Assembly: GCA_016617495.1 (NCBI GenBank)
Contig: WYCU01000002.1
Span: 337,538-401,537, forward strand
Length of the DNA: 64,000 nucleotides
DNA from: Azonexaceae bacterium s22
GTDB taxonomy: Bacteria > Pseudomonadota > Gammaproteobacteria > Burkholderiales > Rhodocyclaceae
Direction of reading: 5' to 3'
Position 1 is the stretch's first letter; each line of letters opens with the position of its first letter. Below are positions 26,851 to 35,766 of the stretch, in pieces. The position numbers and the translations under genes were made by a program. Under the pieces are notes generated by a model. The model made no database searches. It was not told the DNA's origin and saw only the letters and a list, made by a program, of their open reading frames with translations.

Positions 26851-28525
26851 GTACGACAGCCTGATCGATTTCGAAATGCACTGCCTGAGCCCTTCCGAAG
26901 TGCGCTCGGCAGCAGCCATGGCGGCTTACTGGCGCCCGGCCGCTTTCCACGCCTTGTGCGAGGTGGTCCTGCCCGACGACAAGGATTTTCACGATACCTT
27001 GCTGGACCTGCCCGGCTCACTCGGCGACATGGCCTGGCAGCGCAAATGGCTGCGTCATTGGGAGCGCCTGACGGATGCCGGGGTGGCGGTCGGCGAACTT
27101 TTCCGGCTGGTTTTCCTGGCTACCCGGGAAGCAGAACAAAAAATGCTCGGTGGCACGGCGCCGGCTCGCCAGGTGCATCTGGACCTTTGCCTTGTATTCC
27201 GGCGTGCGGTCGTCGCTGCTTGTTGTGGTGCGATAGAGGCTCGCGAGGAACTGCGCGAGGCCCGTTCCGGCATTCCCGGCGAGGTTAGTGCCACGCATAC
27301 CCTGCAAAAATGGGCGGCGGAGCATCGGCGTGCGGCGGTCATTTCGGTTAGCCTGAGCAACCGCGATAGTCGCTCCTACGTGGCGGCGAGCGATTTGCAA
27401 CAATTGCCCTTGATCTGCGCCGATCGTTTCCGTGAAATCGTTCGGCCCGTCGATCTCGTGTTTGCTGGCCGCGAGGGCGAATGGCTGGTCCTGATCCCGG
27501 ATGTCGATAGCCGTGTTCAGCCCAGTTTGGCTGCCACCAGAATTCTTCAGGCCTTCGAAGAGCCGATTCAGATGCCTAGTGGGCACCCCTTGGGGCTTTC
27601 GGTGGCCATCGGTGCGGCGCTGATGCCGGATCACGGCCGCGAAGCCAGTGCTGTCATTCATTCTGCCCGCCTGGCGCGCTGGTCGCTCACCCGCGAGGAA
27701 GGCAACTTCGCCTGGTTTCGCCCCGAGCAGGGCATCGAATGGCAGGACTACGCCGTGTTTATGGATGAACTGCGTCTGGCCCTCGAATCCGAGCGGATGA
27801 CGCTGTTTCTCCAGCCTCAGGTCGACCTCGCCACGCGGCAGTGTATCGGGGCCGAGTTGCTCCTGCGCTGGCGGCGCGAGGATGGTGCGTGGGTCGAGCC
27901 GCCCAGGATCATCGAAACGGTGGTTCAGAATGGATGGCGCCAGGTTTTTACCGAGTGGCTGGTGCGTGCTGCCATGCGGGTTGCCGCCGATCTCACGGAC
28001 GCCCGAATTGGTGTCCGGCTTTCGATGAATCTGATAGCCCAGGATCTGCTTGACCCGGATCTGCCGGATTTGCTGGAGCAACAGCTCGGAGCGTGGAATC
28101 TTCCTCCTGAGCGCTTTCTGCTGGAGTTGACCGAGACCTCGATGATGGGCGACCAGGAAAAAAGCCTGGCAGCCATCAACCGGCTAAACGGCATGGGTTT
28201 CAAGCTCTCCCTGGATGATTTCGGCACCGGCTATTCCTCGCTCAGCTACCTTGCCCGACTGCCGATCCATGAACTCAAGGTGGATCGTTCCTTTGTGATC
28301 CAGATGTTCAACGGCGACCAGAATATGCGGATCGTGCGCACGATCCTCGACCTCGCGCATGATTTGGGCATGGAGTCGCTGGCAGAGGGCATCGACGACG
28401 AGCGGCAGGCGCAGATGTTGTTGCAACTGGGGTGCCGCAACGGTCAGGGCTACCTGTTCGCCAAGCCGTTGCCGCTGGAGGATTTTGTCCTCTGGTTCAG
28501 AGGACAGCGTAAAGTCGCCGCCTGA
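26840..28525 (+). CDS. EAL c-di-GMP phosphodiesterase with degenerate GGDEF
   Basis: About 561 residues. The TTG at 26840 has GAGGAG seven bases upstream and is preferred; an ATG at 26807 lies deep in the preceding gene. A helical N-terminal part, a degenerate GGDEF-like domain (AGREGEWL where RxGGDEF is expected), then a full EAL domain: AELLLRW, MNLIAQDL, LELTETS, LDDFGTGYSSL, the KVDRSF lysine and GQGYLFAKPL. The conserved metal and catalytic residues all appear present, so phosphodiesterase activity is likely. The gene overlaps and is coupled with the degenerate HD-GYP gene. Confidence 0.87.
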   Translation: MLPEYDSLIDFEMHCLSPSEVRSAAAMAAYWRPAAFHALCEVVLPDDKDFHDTLLDLPGSLGDMAWQRKWLRHWERLTDAGVAVGELFRLVFLATREAEQKMLGGTAPARQVHLDLCLVFRRAVVAACCGAIEAREELREARSGIPGEVSATHTLQKWAAEHRRAAVISVSLSNRDSRSYVAASDLQQLPLICADRFREIVRPVDLVFAGREGEWLVLIPDVDSRVQPSLAATRILQAFEEPIQMPSGHPLGLSVAIGAALMPDHGREASAVIHSARLARWSLTREEGNFAWFRPEQGIEWQDYAVFMDELRLALESERMTLFLQPQVDLATRQCIGAELLLRWRREDGAWVEPPRIIETVVQNGWRQVFTEWLVRAAMRVAADLTDARIGVRLSMNLIAQDLLDPDLPDLLEQQLGAWNLPPERFLLELTETSMMGDQEKSLAAINRLNGMGFKLSLDDFGTGYSSLSYLARLPIHELKVDRSFVIQMFNGDQNMRIVRTILDLAHDLGMESLAEGIDDERQAQMLLQLGCRNGQGYLFAKPLPLEDFVLWFRGQRKVAA

Positions 28526-28548
28526 CTCGGGGAGCCGTTGCGACGGCC

Positions 28549-29013
28549 TCAAATTGCCAGTCGGGTTTCTTCCAGCAGCGCCGCAATGACTGAGCCGCCC
28601 ACGGCATCTTCGGGATCAAGCGCTTGTACCCGCGCAATCATGGCCTCGGCTTTACCAGGCTCCCCGCTCCGCAAATGAATGAAGGCCAGTCCCTTGAGCG
28701 CGGCCAGCGCAGTGCCGGGAGCCTGCTTCCAGAGCAGCCAGTTGTCCGACAGGCCTGCGGAGCGCGCGGCCGCGGCGACCCATGCCCGGGCGGCGAGCAG
28801 CGCTTTGTCGAATTGTCGACAGCGGTTGTAGTGTTTCACGAGACAGCGGTGGGCCGGCAGTGCATCCGGGGCCAGTGAAAGGGCGGCAAGAAACATGCGT
28901 TCGGCCAGCACGCGATCCTTGAAATGTGCGGCCACGCCTTGCTGCAGCAAGTGATCGACTTCGGGGGCGAGTTGGCCGAAATCGAGTTTTTCGTCATCAT
29001 CGAATGCGATCAT
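28549..29013 (-). CDS. TPR-like protein
   Basis: About 154 residues from ATG 29013 (MIAFDDDEKLDFGQLAPEVD). Helix-pair repeats resembling tetratricopeptides: AERMFLAALSLAPDALPAHR, then RCRQFDKALLAARAW, then LAALKGLAFIHLRSGEPGKA. Probably a scaffold or a partner-binding protein; unknown role. The pattern resembles the small TPR chaperone-like proteins of secretion systems, without further evidence. Convergent with the EAL gene. Confidence 0.65.
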   Translation of the reverse strand: MIAFDDDEKLDFGQLAPEVDHLLQQGVAAHFKDRVLAERMFLAALSLAPDALPAHRCLVKHYNRCRQFDKALLAARAWVAAAARSAGLSDNWLLWKQAPGTALAALKGLAFIHLRSGEPGKAEAMIARVQALDPEDAVGGSVIAALLEETRLAI

Positions 29014-29089
29014 GGGAAGTCGTTTGTCAGGTGTTGTTCTGGAATGCAGCTTGCAAAGCAACAAGCGTGCAATTTTTTGAGGAGTTCCG

Positions 29090-29395
29090 ATGTTTCTGGC
29101 CATGAACCGTTTTCGTATCGCGTTGGGGCGCGAAGAGGATTTCATCAATCACTGGCGCAACCGCAACAGCTACCTGGATGAGGTGCCGGGATTCGTTTCG
29201 TTCAACCTGCTGCGTGGCGAATCGAACGATCAATTCACTTTGTTTGCCTCGCACTCTGTTTGGGCTTCGGAGCAGGCATTCATCGACTGGACAAAATCCG
29301 AGGCCTTTCGCAAGGCCCACATGCAGGCCGGCCAATCGCCCCGCGATTTTTATCTCGGTCCGCCGCATTTGGAGGTCTTTGAATCCGTTCTGTGA
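29090..29395 (+). CDS. antibiotic-biosynthesis-monooxygenase-like (ABM) domain protein
   Basis: 101 residues, a ferredoxin-like-fold dimer family that includes haem-degrading IsdG/HmoA enzymes and quinol monooxygenases. The pattern MNRFRIALGREEDFINHW, FNLLRGE and FASHSVWASEQAFIDW with a closing LGPPHLEVFESV is typical of the HmoA-like branch. Haem binding would need a histidine near the C-terminal helix (KAHMQ), which is present. GAGGAG precedes the ATG. Confidence 0.8.
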   Translation: MFLAMNRFRIALGREEDFINHWRNRNSYLDEVPGFVSFNLLRGESNDQFTLFASHSVWASEQAFIDWTKSEAFRKAHMQAGQSPRDFYLGPPHLEVFESVL

Positions 29396-29573
29396 CCGGG
29401 TGATGAACCTCCGGCGGGAAAGTGCCAACGGCCGGCTGCGCAACATGCCTGCTGGCCGCGCCTGAAAAAGGTTTTGTCGGGCCATCGCCCCATCGTCATT
29501 CACAATGGCGTAAAATTACTCCCTTGGCTTGGAGGCGGTGTTAGCCGGCTCGAAGTGTTTCCTAAGGATGACG

Positions 29574-30830
29574 ATGAAGTGCGTGGATGATTTCCGCCTG
29601 CAACTGGGCAAGTCTGAACTGGTTCCGATCATGATTGGCGGCATGGGCGTCGATATTTCGACCGCCGACCTGGCGCTAGAGGCAGCACGGCTTGGCGGTA
29701 TCGGGCACATTTCCGATGCCATGATCAAGACGGTTGCAGATCGGCGCTACAACACCAAATTCGTCAAGGAAAAGCTGGCGCTGTACAAGTACAACGTCCT
29801 GAACGCCGACAAGTCGTCCGTCAAGTTCGATCTTGGCCGGCTTGAGGAAGCCACGCGCCTGCACGTCGAGGCGACCATGGGGCGCAAGCGCGGTAGCGGT
29901 CTGGTATTCATCAACTGCATGGAAAAGCTGACGATGAATGCCCCCAAGGAAACGCTGCGTGTGCGCATGCGTGCGGCGATGGACGCCGGTATCGAAGGCA
30001 TCACGCTGGCGGCAGGTTTGCACCTCGGCTCCTTCGGTCTGATTGAGGATCACCCGCGCTTCCGCGATGTCAAACTGGGCATCATTGTCTCCTCCGTACG
30101 CGCGCTGCAACTCTTCCTGAAGAAGAGCGCGCGGACCCAGCGCCTGCCGGATTACATCGTGGTCGAGGGACCATTGGCCGGTGGCCACCTCGGGTTCGGG
30201 ATGGACTGGGCAAAGTACGATCTGGCAACGATCGTGGCCGAAGTGCTGCAGTATCTGCGCGACGAACATCTGGATATCCCGGTGATTCCCGCCGGCGGTA
30301 TTTTTACGGGCAGCGATGCAACGGCATTCCTGGAGCAGGGCGCGGCAGCCGTTCAGGTCGCCACCCGCTTCACCGTGACCAGCGAATGCGGTTTGCCGGA
30401 CGACGTGAAGCAGGAGTATTTCAAGGCGACCGAGGATGAAATCATCGTCAACGAAATTTCGCCCACGGGTTATCCGATGCGCATGATCAATCGCAGCCCG
30501 GCGATTGGCGACGGCATCCGTCCGAACTGCGAAGCTTACGGTTACCTGCTGGATGCTTCCGGCAAGTGCGCCTACATCACGGCCTATAACCGCGAAGTGG
30601 CGGCGCACCCCGAAGCACGCAAGGTCAAAGTCTGGGACAAGACCTGCCTTTGCACGCACATGCGTAATTTCGAAGTCTGGACCTGCGGTCAATTGACCTA
30701 TCGTCTCAAGGACACGACCAACCGCTTGAGTGATGGCAGCTATCAGGTGTTGTCTGCCGAGCATGTGTTCCAGGATTACCAGTTCAGTAAAGACCAGAAG
30801 CTCAGTTTGCCCGAAGCGCCGGCAGCCTGA
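29574..30830 (+). CDS. nitronate monooxygenase-family (2-nitropropane dioxygenase) protein
   Basis: About 418 residues from ATG 29574 (MKCVDDFRLQLGKSE), with AAGG placed six bases ahead. An FMN-binding TIM barrel: PIMIGGMGVDISTADLALEA, GPLAGGHLGFG and IPVIPAGGIFTGSDATAF with the flavin-phosphate region TRFTVTSECG. The middle and the C-terminal extension (WTCGQLTYRL) are longer than in the classical nitronate monooxygenase. Enoyl-reductase FabK relatives share the fold. Confidence 0.8.
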   Translation: MKCVDDFRLQLGKSELVPIMIGGMGVDISTADLALEAARLGGIGHISDAMIKTVADRRYNTKFVKEKLALYKYNVLNADKSSVKFDLGRLEEATRLHVEATMGRKRGSGLVFINCMEKLTMNAPKETLRVRMRAAMDAGIEGITLAAGLHLGSFGLIEDHPRFRDVKLGIIVSSVRALQLFLKKSARTQRLPDYIVVEGPLAGGHLGFGMDWAKYDLATIVAEVLQYLRDEHLDIPVIPAGGIFTGSDATAFLEQGAAAVQVATRFTVTSECGLPDDVKQEYFKATEDEIIVNEISPTGYPMRMINRSPAIGDGIRPNCEAYGYLLDASGKCAYITAYNREVAAHPEARKVKVWDKTCLCTHMRNFEVWTCGQLTYRLKDTTNRLSDGSYQVLSAEHVFQDYQFSKDQKLSLPEAPAA

Positions 30831-30844
30831 GGCTGTCGGCGGGC

Positions 30845-30863
30845 GCCGCCGTATGACGGCGGC
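30845..30863 (+). other. hairpin downstream of the nitronate monooxygenase-like gene
   Basis: GCCGCCGT/ACGGCGGC arms around an ATG loop; no T run follows. May aid termination or RNA stability. Confidence 0.4.
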
Positions 30864-30940
30864 CTATCGTTGCTGGCCGATGCGGTGAGAACCCTTCTCC
30901 CGGGAAATTGTCTCCAAGTACAGGCGCCTGCGCCGATCAT

Positions 30941-30956
30941 GTGACGTTTGCGTCAC
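30941..30956. promoter_or_regulatory. inverted repeat GTGACG-N4-CGTCAC before the CBS gene
   Basis: Six-base arms with a four-base spacer, about 65 bases before the CBS-domain gene. The arm resembles a CRP half-site but the spacing (N8 between TGTGA and TCACC) is wrong for CRP. Confidence 0.35.
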
Positions 30957-31019
30957 CTTGCAAGGATCGGCGGTTCGGGCGACTATGTGGTACCACGATA
31001 ACCACTCAAGGAGACAACC

Positions 31020-31457
31020 ATGCCCAACCGCAAAATTCGCGACATTATTGCCGGACGTCCGGCTGTGACGACTGCGCAGGAAACTTCGGTCCGTGCCGCT
31101 TGCAAGCTCATGGCCGACAAGCGCATCGGCGCGCTGCTCGTAGTGGAGAACGGCACCATCGCCGGTATATTTACCGAGCGCGATGCCTTGAACAAAGTAT
31201 TGGCCGGCAATCTGGACCCGGATACGACACCGCTGTCGCAGGTCATGGTGCGTAACCCGCAAACCATCGGACCGGATAAACCCTTGGGCTATGCGCTTCA
31301 GTTCATGGTCGACGGTGGTTTTCGTCATGTGCCGGTGGTAGATGATCGCGGGGCACCGCTCGGTATGGTTTCCGCGCGCGATGCCTTGGGTCAGGATATG
31401 GTGCAGCTGGAGCAGAACCAGCGGTTCCGCGAGCACCTGGAAGAAAATATCGCTTAA
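31020..31457 (+). CDS. two-CBS-domain protein
   Basis: 145 residues forming one Bateman pair: IIAGRPAVTTAQETSVRAAC...GIFTERDALNKVL and VMVRNPQTIGPDKPL...PLGMVSARDAL. Such stand-alone pairs bind adenosine nucleotides and sense energy state. AAGGAG precedes the ATG. Its 3' end overlaps the convergent truC gene by four bases. Confidence 0.88.
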   Translation: MPNRKIRDIIAGRPAVTTAQETSVRAACKLMADKRIGALLVVENGTIAGIFTERDALNKVLAGNLDPDTTPLSQVMVRNPQTIGPDKPLGYALQFMVDGGFRHVPVVDDRGAPLGMVSARDALGQDMVQLEQNQRFREHLEENIA

Positions 31458-32245
31458 ACCTCAAGTGCCCCGCCGGGCACCATTGGCCAGTTGAAACGCG
31501 CCAGCAGGGCGGCAAATTCGCCGCTTGGTGGCGCGTTGATTTTTATGCGTTCGCCCGAGAGCGGGTGATCGAATGCCAGGGCCACGCAGGCGAGCAGCAT
31601 GCGCTGGCAATCCAGATGTGTGGCGAAGTAACGATTGTGTTTCCCTTTGCCGTAGGTCGCATCGCCAATGATCGGGTGCGCGATGTGTTTCAAGTGGCGC
31701 CGGATCTGATGGCGTCGGCCAGTGACCGGATCGAGTTCAACGAGCGCATAGCGGCTGGTCGGGTAGCGATCAATCGCCACGGGGAGTTCGGTCGTCGCCA
31801 GGCAACGGAAATGGGTGGTTGCGGCTTGGGCTTCTTGACTGGATGCTTCGCCTTGAAATTCGTAGGCGTCGCGTTGTCGGGAAAGACCATGGTCGATGGC
31901 GCCAGCTTGCGGCGGATGTCCACGCACAACGGCCCAGTAGCGCTTGCCCACCGTGCCGTTTTCAAATTGGCGGCCAAGCACGCCAGCAATTTCTGCACTG
32001 AGACCGAACAAAAGGACGCCGGATGTGCCACGGTCCAGACGGTGTGCCGGCCAAACGCGCTGTCCGATCTGGTCACGTAGCATCTGTATGGCAAACCGTG
32101 TTTCACGCCGGTCGATTTCGGATCGATGGACGAGGAGTCCGGCCGGCTTGTCGATGACGATGATCGCCTCGTCGCGGTAGAGAACCTCCAGCCGCGGCGA
32201 CTCGTCTAGAAGGCGATTGTCGCGGTCGACGTGGTTTTCAGGCAA
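31454..32245 (-). CDS. truC: tRNA pseudouridine(65) synthase
   Basis: Isomerises U65 of tRNA. 263 residues; the catalytic-aspartate motif AHRLDRGTSGVLLFGLS and the downstream RYALVELDPVTGRRHQIRRH match TruC of the RluA-type family, as does KPAGLLVHRS near the start. The N-terminal extension MPENHVDRDNRLLDESPR is encoded partly by an uptake-like word (32217-32231). Its start overlaps the end of the malyl-CoA lyase-like gene by eight bases, so the two are coupled. Confidence 0.9.
   Translation of the reverse strand: MPENHVDRDNRLLDESPRLEVLYRDEAIIVIDKPAGLLVHRSEIDRRETRFAIQMLRDQIGQRVWPAHRLDRGTSGVLLFGLSAEIAGVLGRQFENGTVGKRYWAVVRGHPPQAGAIDHGLSRQRDAYEFQGEASSQEAQAATTHFRCLATTELPVAIDRYPTSRYALVELDPVTGRRHQIRRHLKHIAHPIIGDATYGKGKHNRYFATHLDCQRMLLACVALAFDHPLSGERIKINAPPSGEFAALLARFNWPMVPGGALEV
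32217..32231 (+). repeat. USS-like 15-mer, one mismatch (start of truC)
   Basis: TTGTCGCGGTCGACG, then TGG, TTTT, CAGGC and six A. It lies in the first codons of truC, read from the other strand as VDRDN. Confidence 0.75.
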
Positions 32246-33221
32246 AAAACCGTTCCTTCGCCTCGGGAGGCACGGTCATGCCCGTGACGTGGGCGCGATC
32301 CAGCAATTCCCAGTAATAGCGATACGATGCCCGATCATGGAGCTTGCCGGCATGCTGTATCGGTCCCCAGTCCTTGTCCTGAGCCGCAATCAGAATCTCG
32401 GTTGCGGCTTGCACTTCCGAAAAGTCCGGGCGCATGGCTTCAACGATTGGAACGATCTGGTTGGGGTGGATGCTCCACATTCGGAGATAACCGAATTCCG
32501 TCCGCGCGCGCCGTGCGTCGTTGCGGATGTATTCAATATCTTTCAATTCGGTGGTGACGTTGTGGGAGGGCACCACGCCGTTGGCCAGGGCGGCGGCCGT
32601 GATTTCGCATTTGGCGCGTGCGATCAGCGGATGTTCAAACTGCCCGGGGCTTTTCATGGCGCTACCTGGAATGGCACCGTGGTGTCCGGAAACGAAGTCC
32701 ATCAAGCCGAAATCGAGCGATTCGACGCTCGGCAGGGCGGCAATTTCCCAGACTTCGCGCAGTGCTCCGTGTGTTTCGATCAGCACATGAACCGGGATAC
32801 GGCGCTCAATACCGCATTTACGTTCAATGTCACGTAAGGACTCGATCTGGATTTGTACGTCTTCGGCGCTACATGGCTTGGGCAGCGTAATGAAGGGCAG
32901 TCGATTTCCAGCCAGGCTGACAAGAATTTCCATGTCCTGACGCCAGTGGGCGTGGGTGACGTCATGAACCCGGGCGCCAATACGGTGGTGGATGTTGTCA
33001 TCCGAGTTGATGACGGATGCCGCCATTTCCGCGTGTTCCCGTTCGGCCCCGGCGTGAGCACCGTCTTCACAGTCGCAGGTAATGTCGAAAATCGGACCGA
33101 GTTCATTCTGTAATTGAAGCGCCTTGCGCATCAGCTTTTCCGATCCGGCGTAATGATCAACGGCCGGAAGGATGGGGAAAGGTTTTTCACCGGCGAAAAG
33201 GACGTGCTTCGGATGGCGCAT
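32238..33221 (-). CDS. CitE-like CoA-ester lyase (malyl-CoA/citramalyl-CoA type)
   Basis: Member of the HpcH/HpaI-CitE family of metal-dependent (beta/alpha)8 lyases. 327 residues; metal and substrate residues lie in FDITCDCEDGAH, PVHVLIETHGALREV and LDFGLMDFVSGHHGA, and the conserved C-terminal RMWSIHPNQI. Cleaves malyl- or citramalyl-CoA type esters; betaproteobacterial members sit beside TCA genes, as here next to mdh. Thioesterase activity is a known alternative. truC overlaps its end. Confidence 0.83.
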   Translation of the reverse strand: MRHPKHVLFAGEKPFPILPAVDHYAGSEKLMRKALQLQNELGPIFDITCDCEDGAHAGAEREHAEMAASVINSDDNIHHRIGARVHDVTHAHWRQDMEILVSLAGNRLPFITLPKPCSAEDVQIQIESLRDIERKCGIERRIPVHVLIETHGALREVWEIAALPSVESLDFGLMDFVSGHHGAIPGSAMKSPGQFEHPLIARAKCEITAAALANGVVPSHNVTTELKDIEYIRNDARRARTEFGYLRMWSIHPNQIVPIVEAMRPDFSEVQAATEILIAAQDKDWGPIQHAGKLHDRASYRYYWELLDRAHVTGMTVPPEAKERFFA

Positions 33222-33247
33222 GGTTAGGCTCGGTCAGGAAAAAACAA

Positions 33248-33276
33248 AAAGGCCGCGGCATTTTACCGCGGCCTTT
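33248..33276 (-). terminator. terminator of mdh
   Basis: Perfect 11-base stem (AAAGGCCGCGG with its complement) around a 7-base loop, followed on the minus strand by a T-rich tail; the strand direction fits mdh. Confidence 0.9.
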
Positions 33277-33301
33277 CGATGAAGCTAAGCGACAGACTGG
33301 A

Positions 33302-34288
33302 TTACAGCATGTCCTTGACGGCTTCGGCCTCGTCGGTCAGTTCCTTGAGGGTGATGTTCATCTTCTCGCGGCTGTACTCGTCGATTTCCAGGCCCTGGAT
33401 GATCTTGAAGGAACCGCCCTTGCATTCGCACGGGAAGCCGTAAACGATGCCGGCCGGAATGCCGTAGGAACCATCGGACGGAACACCCATCGTGACCCAG
33501 TCGTTGGAACCCAGCACCCAGTCACGGATGTGGTCGATGGCAGCGTTGGCGGCGGAAGCAGCAGAGGACAGGCCACGGGCTTCGATGATGGCGGCGCCAC
33601 GCTTGCCAACGGTCGGCAGGAAAACGTCGTTGTTCCAGGCGTGATCGTTGATCAGGGCCTTGACGTTGTCGCCATTGGATTCACAGTTGCGGTAGTCAGC
33701 GTACATCGTGGGGGAGTGGTTGCCCCAGACGACCAGCTTCTTGAAGGAGGACACGGCGCGGCCGGTCTTTTCAGCCAGCTGGGAGAGGGCACGGTTGTGG
33801 TCCAGACGCAGCATGCCGTGGTAGTTGTTCGGGTTGGTGCGGCCAACCTTCTTGGCAGCAGCAGCGGCGATGTAGGCGTTGGTGTTGCAGGGGTTGCCGA
33901 CGACGAGAACCTTGACGTCTTCCTTGGCGTTTTCAGCAATGGCCTTGCCCTGGACGGTGAAGATGGCACCGTTGGCGGTCAGCAGGTCGGCACGCTCCAT
34001 ACCCTTGGTACGGGGACGGGCACCAACCAGCAAGCAGACGTCGGCATCCTTGAAAGCAACGTTCGGGTCATCGGTAGCGACCATACCGGCGAGCAGCGGG
34101 AAGGCGCAGTCGTCCAGTTCCATCATGACGCCCTTGACGGCTTGCTGAGCCTGCGGCAGGTCGAGCAGCTGGAGAATGACCGGCTGATCCTTGCCGAGCA
34201 TTTCGCCGGAGGCAATGCGGAACAGCAGGCTATAACCGATTTGGCCGGCGGCGCCGGTCACGGCAACGCGCATGGGGGCTTTGGACAT
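33302..34288 (-). CDS. mdh: malate dehydrogenase
   Basis: NAD-dependent oxidation of malate to oxaloacetate in the TCA cycle. 328 residues, the long cytosolic-type MDH of betaproteobacteria. The NAD fold [14 protein letters not shown], the catalytic aspartate/arginine and histidine segments ([12 protein letters not shown] and [11 protein letters not shown]) and the substrate arginines in [12 protein letters not shown] are all in place. It stands on the minus strand, back to back with the GntR regulator, and has its own terminator. Confidence 0.97.
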   Translation of the reverse strand: MSKAPMRVAVTGAAGQIGYSLLFRIASGEMLGKDQPVILQLLDLPQAQQAVKGVMMELDDCAFPLLAGMVATDDPNVAFKDADVCLLVGARPRTKGMERADLLTANGAIFTVQGKAIAENAKEDVKVLVVGNPCNTNAYIAAAAAKKVGRTNPNNYHGMLRLDHNRALSQLAEKTGRAVSSFKKLVVWGNHSPTMYADYRNCESNGDNVKALINDHAWNNDVFLPTVGKRGAAIIEARGLSSAASAANAAIDHIRDWVLGSNDWVTMGVPSDGSYGIPAGIVYGFPCECKGGSFKIIQGLEIDEYSREKMNITLKELTDEAEAVKDML

Positions 34289-34427
34289 GTATCGCTCCTG
34301 TATACAAACAGCGTGGTGGAAATTATTCGGATAACCTCGGTTCCCGGCCTTTGTTTTCTCACCTTGCGCGGTCCGGGTCGAGATGAAAGATGTTAGAAGT
34401 TCACCGGAGGACTGTCAATTCATCATG

Positions 34428-34443
34428 TGTCTTATATAAGACA
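34428..34443. promoter_or_regulatory. perfect palindrome TGTCTTATATAAGACA, probable GntR operator
   Basis: A 16-base perfect palindrome 45 bases before the GntR-family gene and 140 bases before mdh. Short A/T-centred palindromes of this kind are typical GntR/HutC-subfamily operators. A degenerate copy lies before acnB (2380-2395). Regulation of these genes by the neighbouring protein is inferred. Confidence 0.7.
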
Positions 34444-34487
34444 ACTTTTCGTGGACTGGCTTCGGGAATTATGCTCAAATTTATTTC

Positions 34488-35243
34488 ATGAGCCGTGATT
34501 CTTCCCGCCCTGCCTTTCGCGTCGCTTCGCCGACGTTCAGCCCCCTATACCGGCAAATCAAGGATTTCATGATTCGCAGCCTGGAGGCTGGCGAATGGGG
34601 GCCGGGCGATGCCATTCCGAGCGAAGGCGAACTGGCGGCAAGATTCAATGTGAGTCAGGGAACGGTGCGGAAGGCCATTGATGAAATGGCGGCGGAGAAC
34701 CTGCTGGTGCGTCGTCAAGGTAAAGGCACTTTCGTTGCGACACACGACGACCCGCGTTCCTTCTATCGATTTCTCCGTCTGGTGCCTGACGATGGTCGGC
34801 CGACCCAGTCCGTGAGCGTTCCGCTCTCCTGTGTGTCCTGCGAAGCTGATGCGGATGTCGCGGCAGCGCTGGGGGTGAAGCCCGGTGATCCGGTTATTTA
34901 CGTTGAGCGCCTATTGCGTTTCAACGGCGAGGCGGTTGTGTTTGACCGAATCTATCTCGTCGGCGAGCTTTTTTCGGGGATGACGCTGGAAAGCCTCCAT
35001 GGTGGTGAACGCTCTTTGTATAGTTTGCTGGAGAGCGACTATGGCGTTCGCATGATTCATGCCGAAGAGCGTCTGCGAGCGGTCGCGGCAGATGACTACA
35101 GTGCCCAGTTGCTCGGCGTTGCCTCGGGGGAACCGTTGTTGCTCGTGGAGCGTACTGCTTACACCTATGGCAATCGTGCGGTGGAGTGGCGGCGAGGTCT
35201 CTATTGCACTCGTCATCACTATTATCGAAACGATTTGGGGTAG
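34488..35243 (+). CDS. GntR-family regulator, HutC/UTRA type
   Basis: 251 residues. N-terminal GntR winged helix (PLYRQIKDFMIRSLEAGEW ... IPSEGELAARFNVSQGTVRK ... RRQGKGTFV), then a UTRA ligand-binding domain (VIYVERLLRFNGEAVVFDR ... LLLVERTAYTYGNRAVEW). Placed between mdh and the sdh operon and beside a perfect palindrome, it is the natural candidate regulator of the TCA genes and of itself. The effector is unknown; a TCA intermediate is a guess. Confidence 0.88.
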   Translation: MSRDSSRPAFRVASPTFSPLYRQIKDFMIRSLEAGEWGPGDAIPSEGELAARFNVSQGTVRKAIDEMAAENLLVRRQGKGTFVATHDDPRSFYRFLRLVPDDGRPTQSVSVPLSCVSCEADADVAAALGVKPGDPVIYVERLLRFNGEAVVFDRIYLVGELFSGMTLESLHGGERSLYSLLESDYGVRMIHAEERLRAVAADDYSAQLLGVASGEPLLLVERTAYTYGNRAVEWRRGLYCTRHHYYRNDLG

Positions 35244-35310
35244 CGCGAACGGCGTATCCCGGACGTTCGCAGAATCGCGTAGACTGGCATTTCCGGGTAA
35301 ATTTTGAATG

Positions 35311-35316
35311 TATAAT
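35311..35316 (+). promoter_or_regulatory. possible -10 box (TATAAT) of the sdh operon
   Basis: A consensus TATAAT in the 136-base gap before sdhC, about 64 bases ahead of the start. No matching -35 box at the usual distance is evident, so activator dependence or another start site is possible. Confidence 0.4.
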
Positions 35317-35379
35317 TACCGTTCTTTTCAAACCACTTAAAAGCGGAAAAACCGCGCCTTTTCGCGAGGGATGACGTTC

Positions 35380-35766
35380 ATGGCAGAAATGACCATCAAG
35401 AAACGTCCAAAAAACTTGGACTTGCTCACAATCAAGCTGCCCCTGCCGGCAAAGGTATCGATCTTGCATCGTGTCAGCGGCGCTGGATTGTTTCTTTGCT
35501 TCCCGTTGATGCTTTGGCTGTTTGGGGCCAGCCTGAACTCCCCTGAAACTTTTGCCATGTTTAAAGCCGCTTTCGCGCTTTTGCCGGTGAAAGTGTTGTT
35601 GGCGGGTTTGCTCTGGGCGTTTGTTCACCATTTCTGTGCCGGTGTGCGCTTCCTGCTGCTTGACCTCCATGTCGGGATCGAAAAAGAAGCTGCGCGTAAG
35701 TCTGCCGGCGTCGTTTTTGCCGTCAGCATTCCGCTGACCCTGATTCTGTGGGGGATTCTGCTGTGA
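35380..35766 (+). CDS. sdhC: succinate dehydrogenase cytochrome b556 subunit
   Basis: Membrane anchor of complex II; binds haem b and ubiquinone together with SdhD. About 128 residues with three hydrophobic segments, opening MAEMTIKKRPKNLDLLTIKL; the haem-ligand histidine is probably in FVHHFCAGVRFLLLD. The start at 35380 is preferred because GAGG lies ten bases ahead; ATG 35371 and 35389 are alternatives. First gene of sdhCDAB-sdhE. Overlaps sdhD by a GTGA. Confidence 0.93.
   Translation: MAEMTIKKRPKNLDLLTIKLPLPAKVSILHRVSGAGLFLCFPLMLWLFGASLNSPETFAMFKAAFALLPVKVLLAGLLWAFVHHFCAGVRFLLLDLHVGIEKEAARKSAGVVFAVSIPLTLILWGILL

Noticed and set aside
30940-30957. CRP-like site upstream of the CBS gene
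   Set aside because: Spacing between the half-sites is eight, not six; listed only as an inverted repeat.
32169-32184. CGTCGCGGTAGAG stretch in truC
   Set aside because: 12 of 15 match but no phased A/T tracts; probably chance in a coding region.
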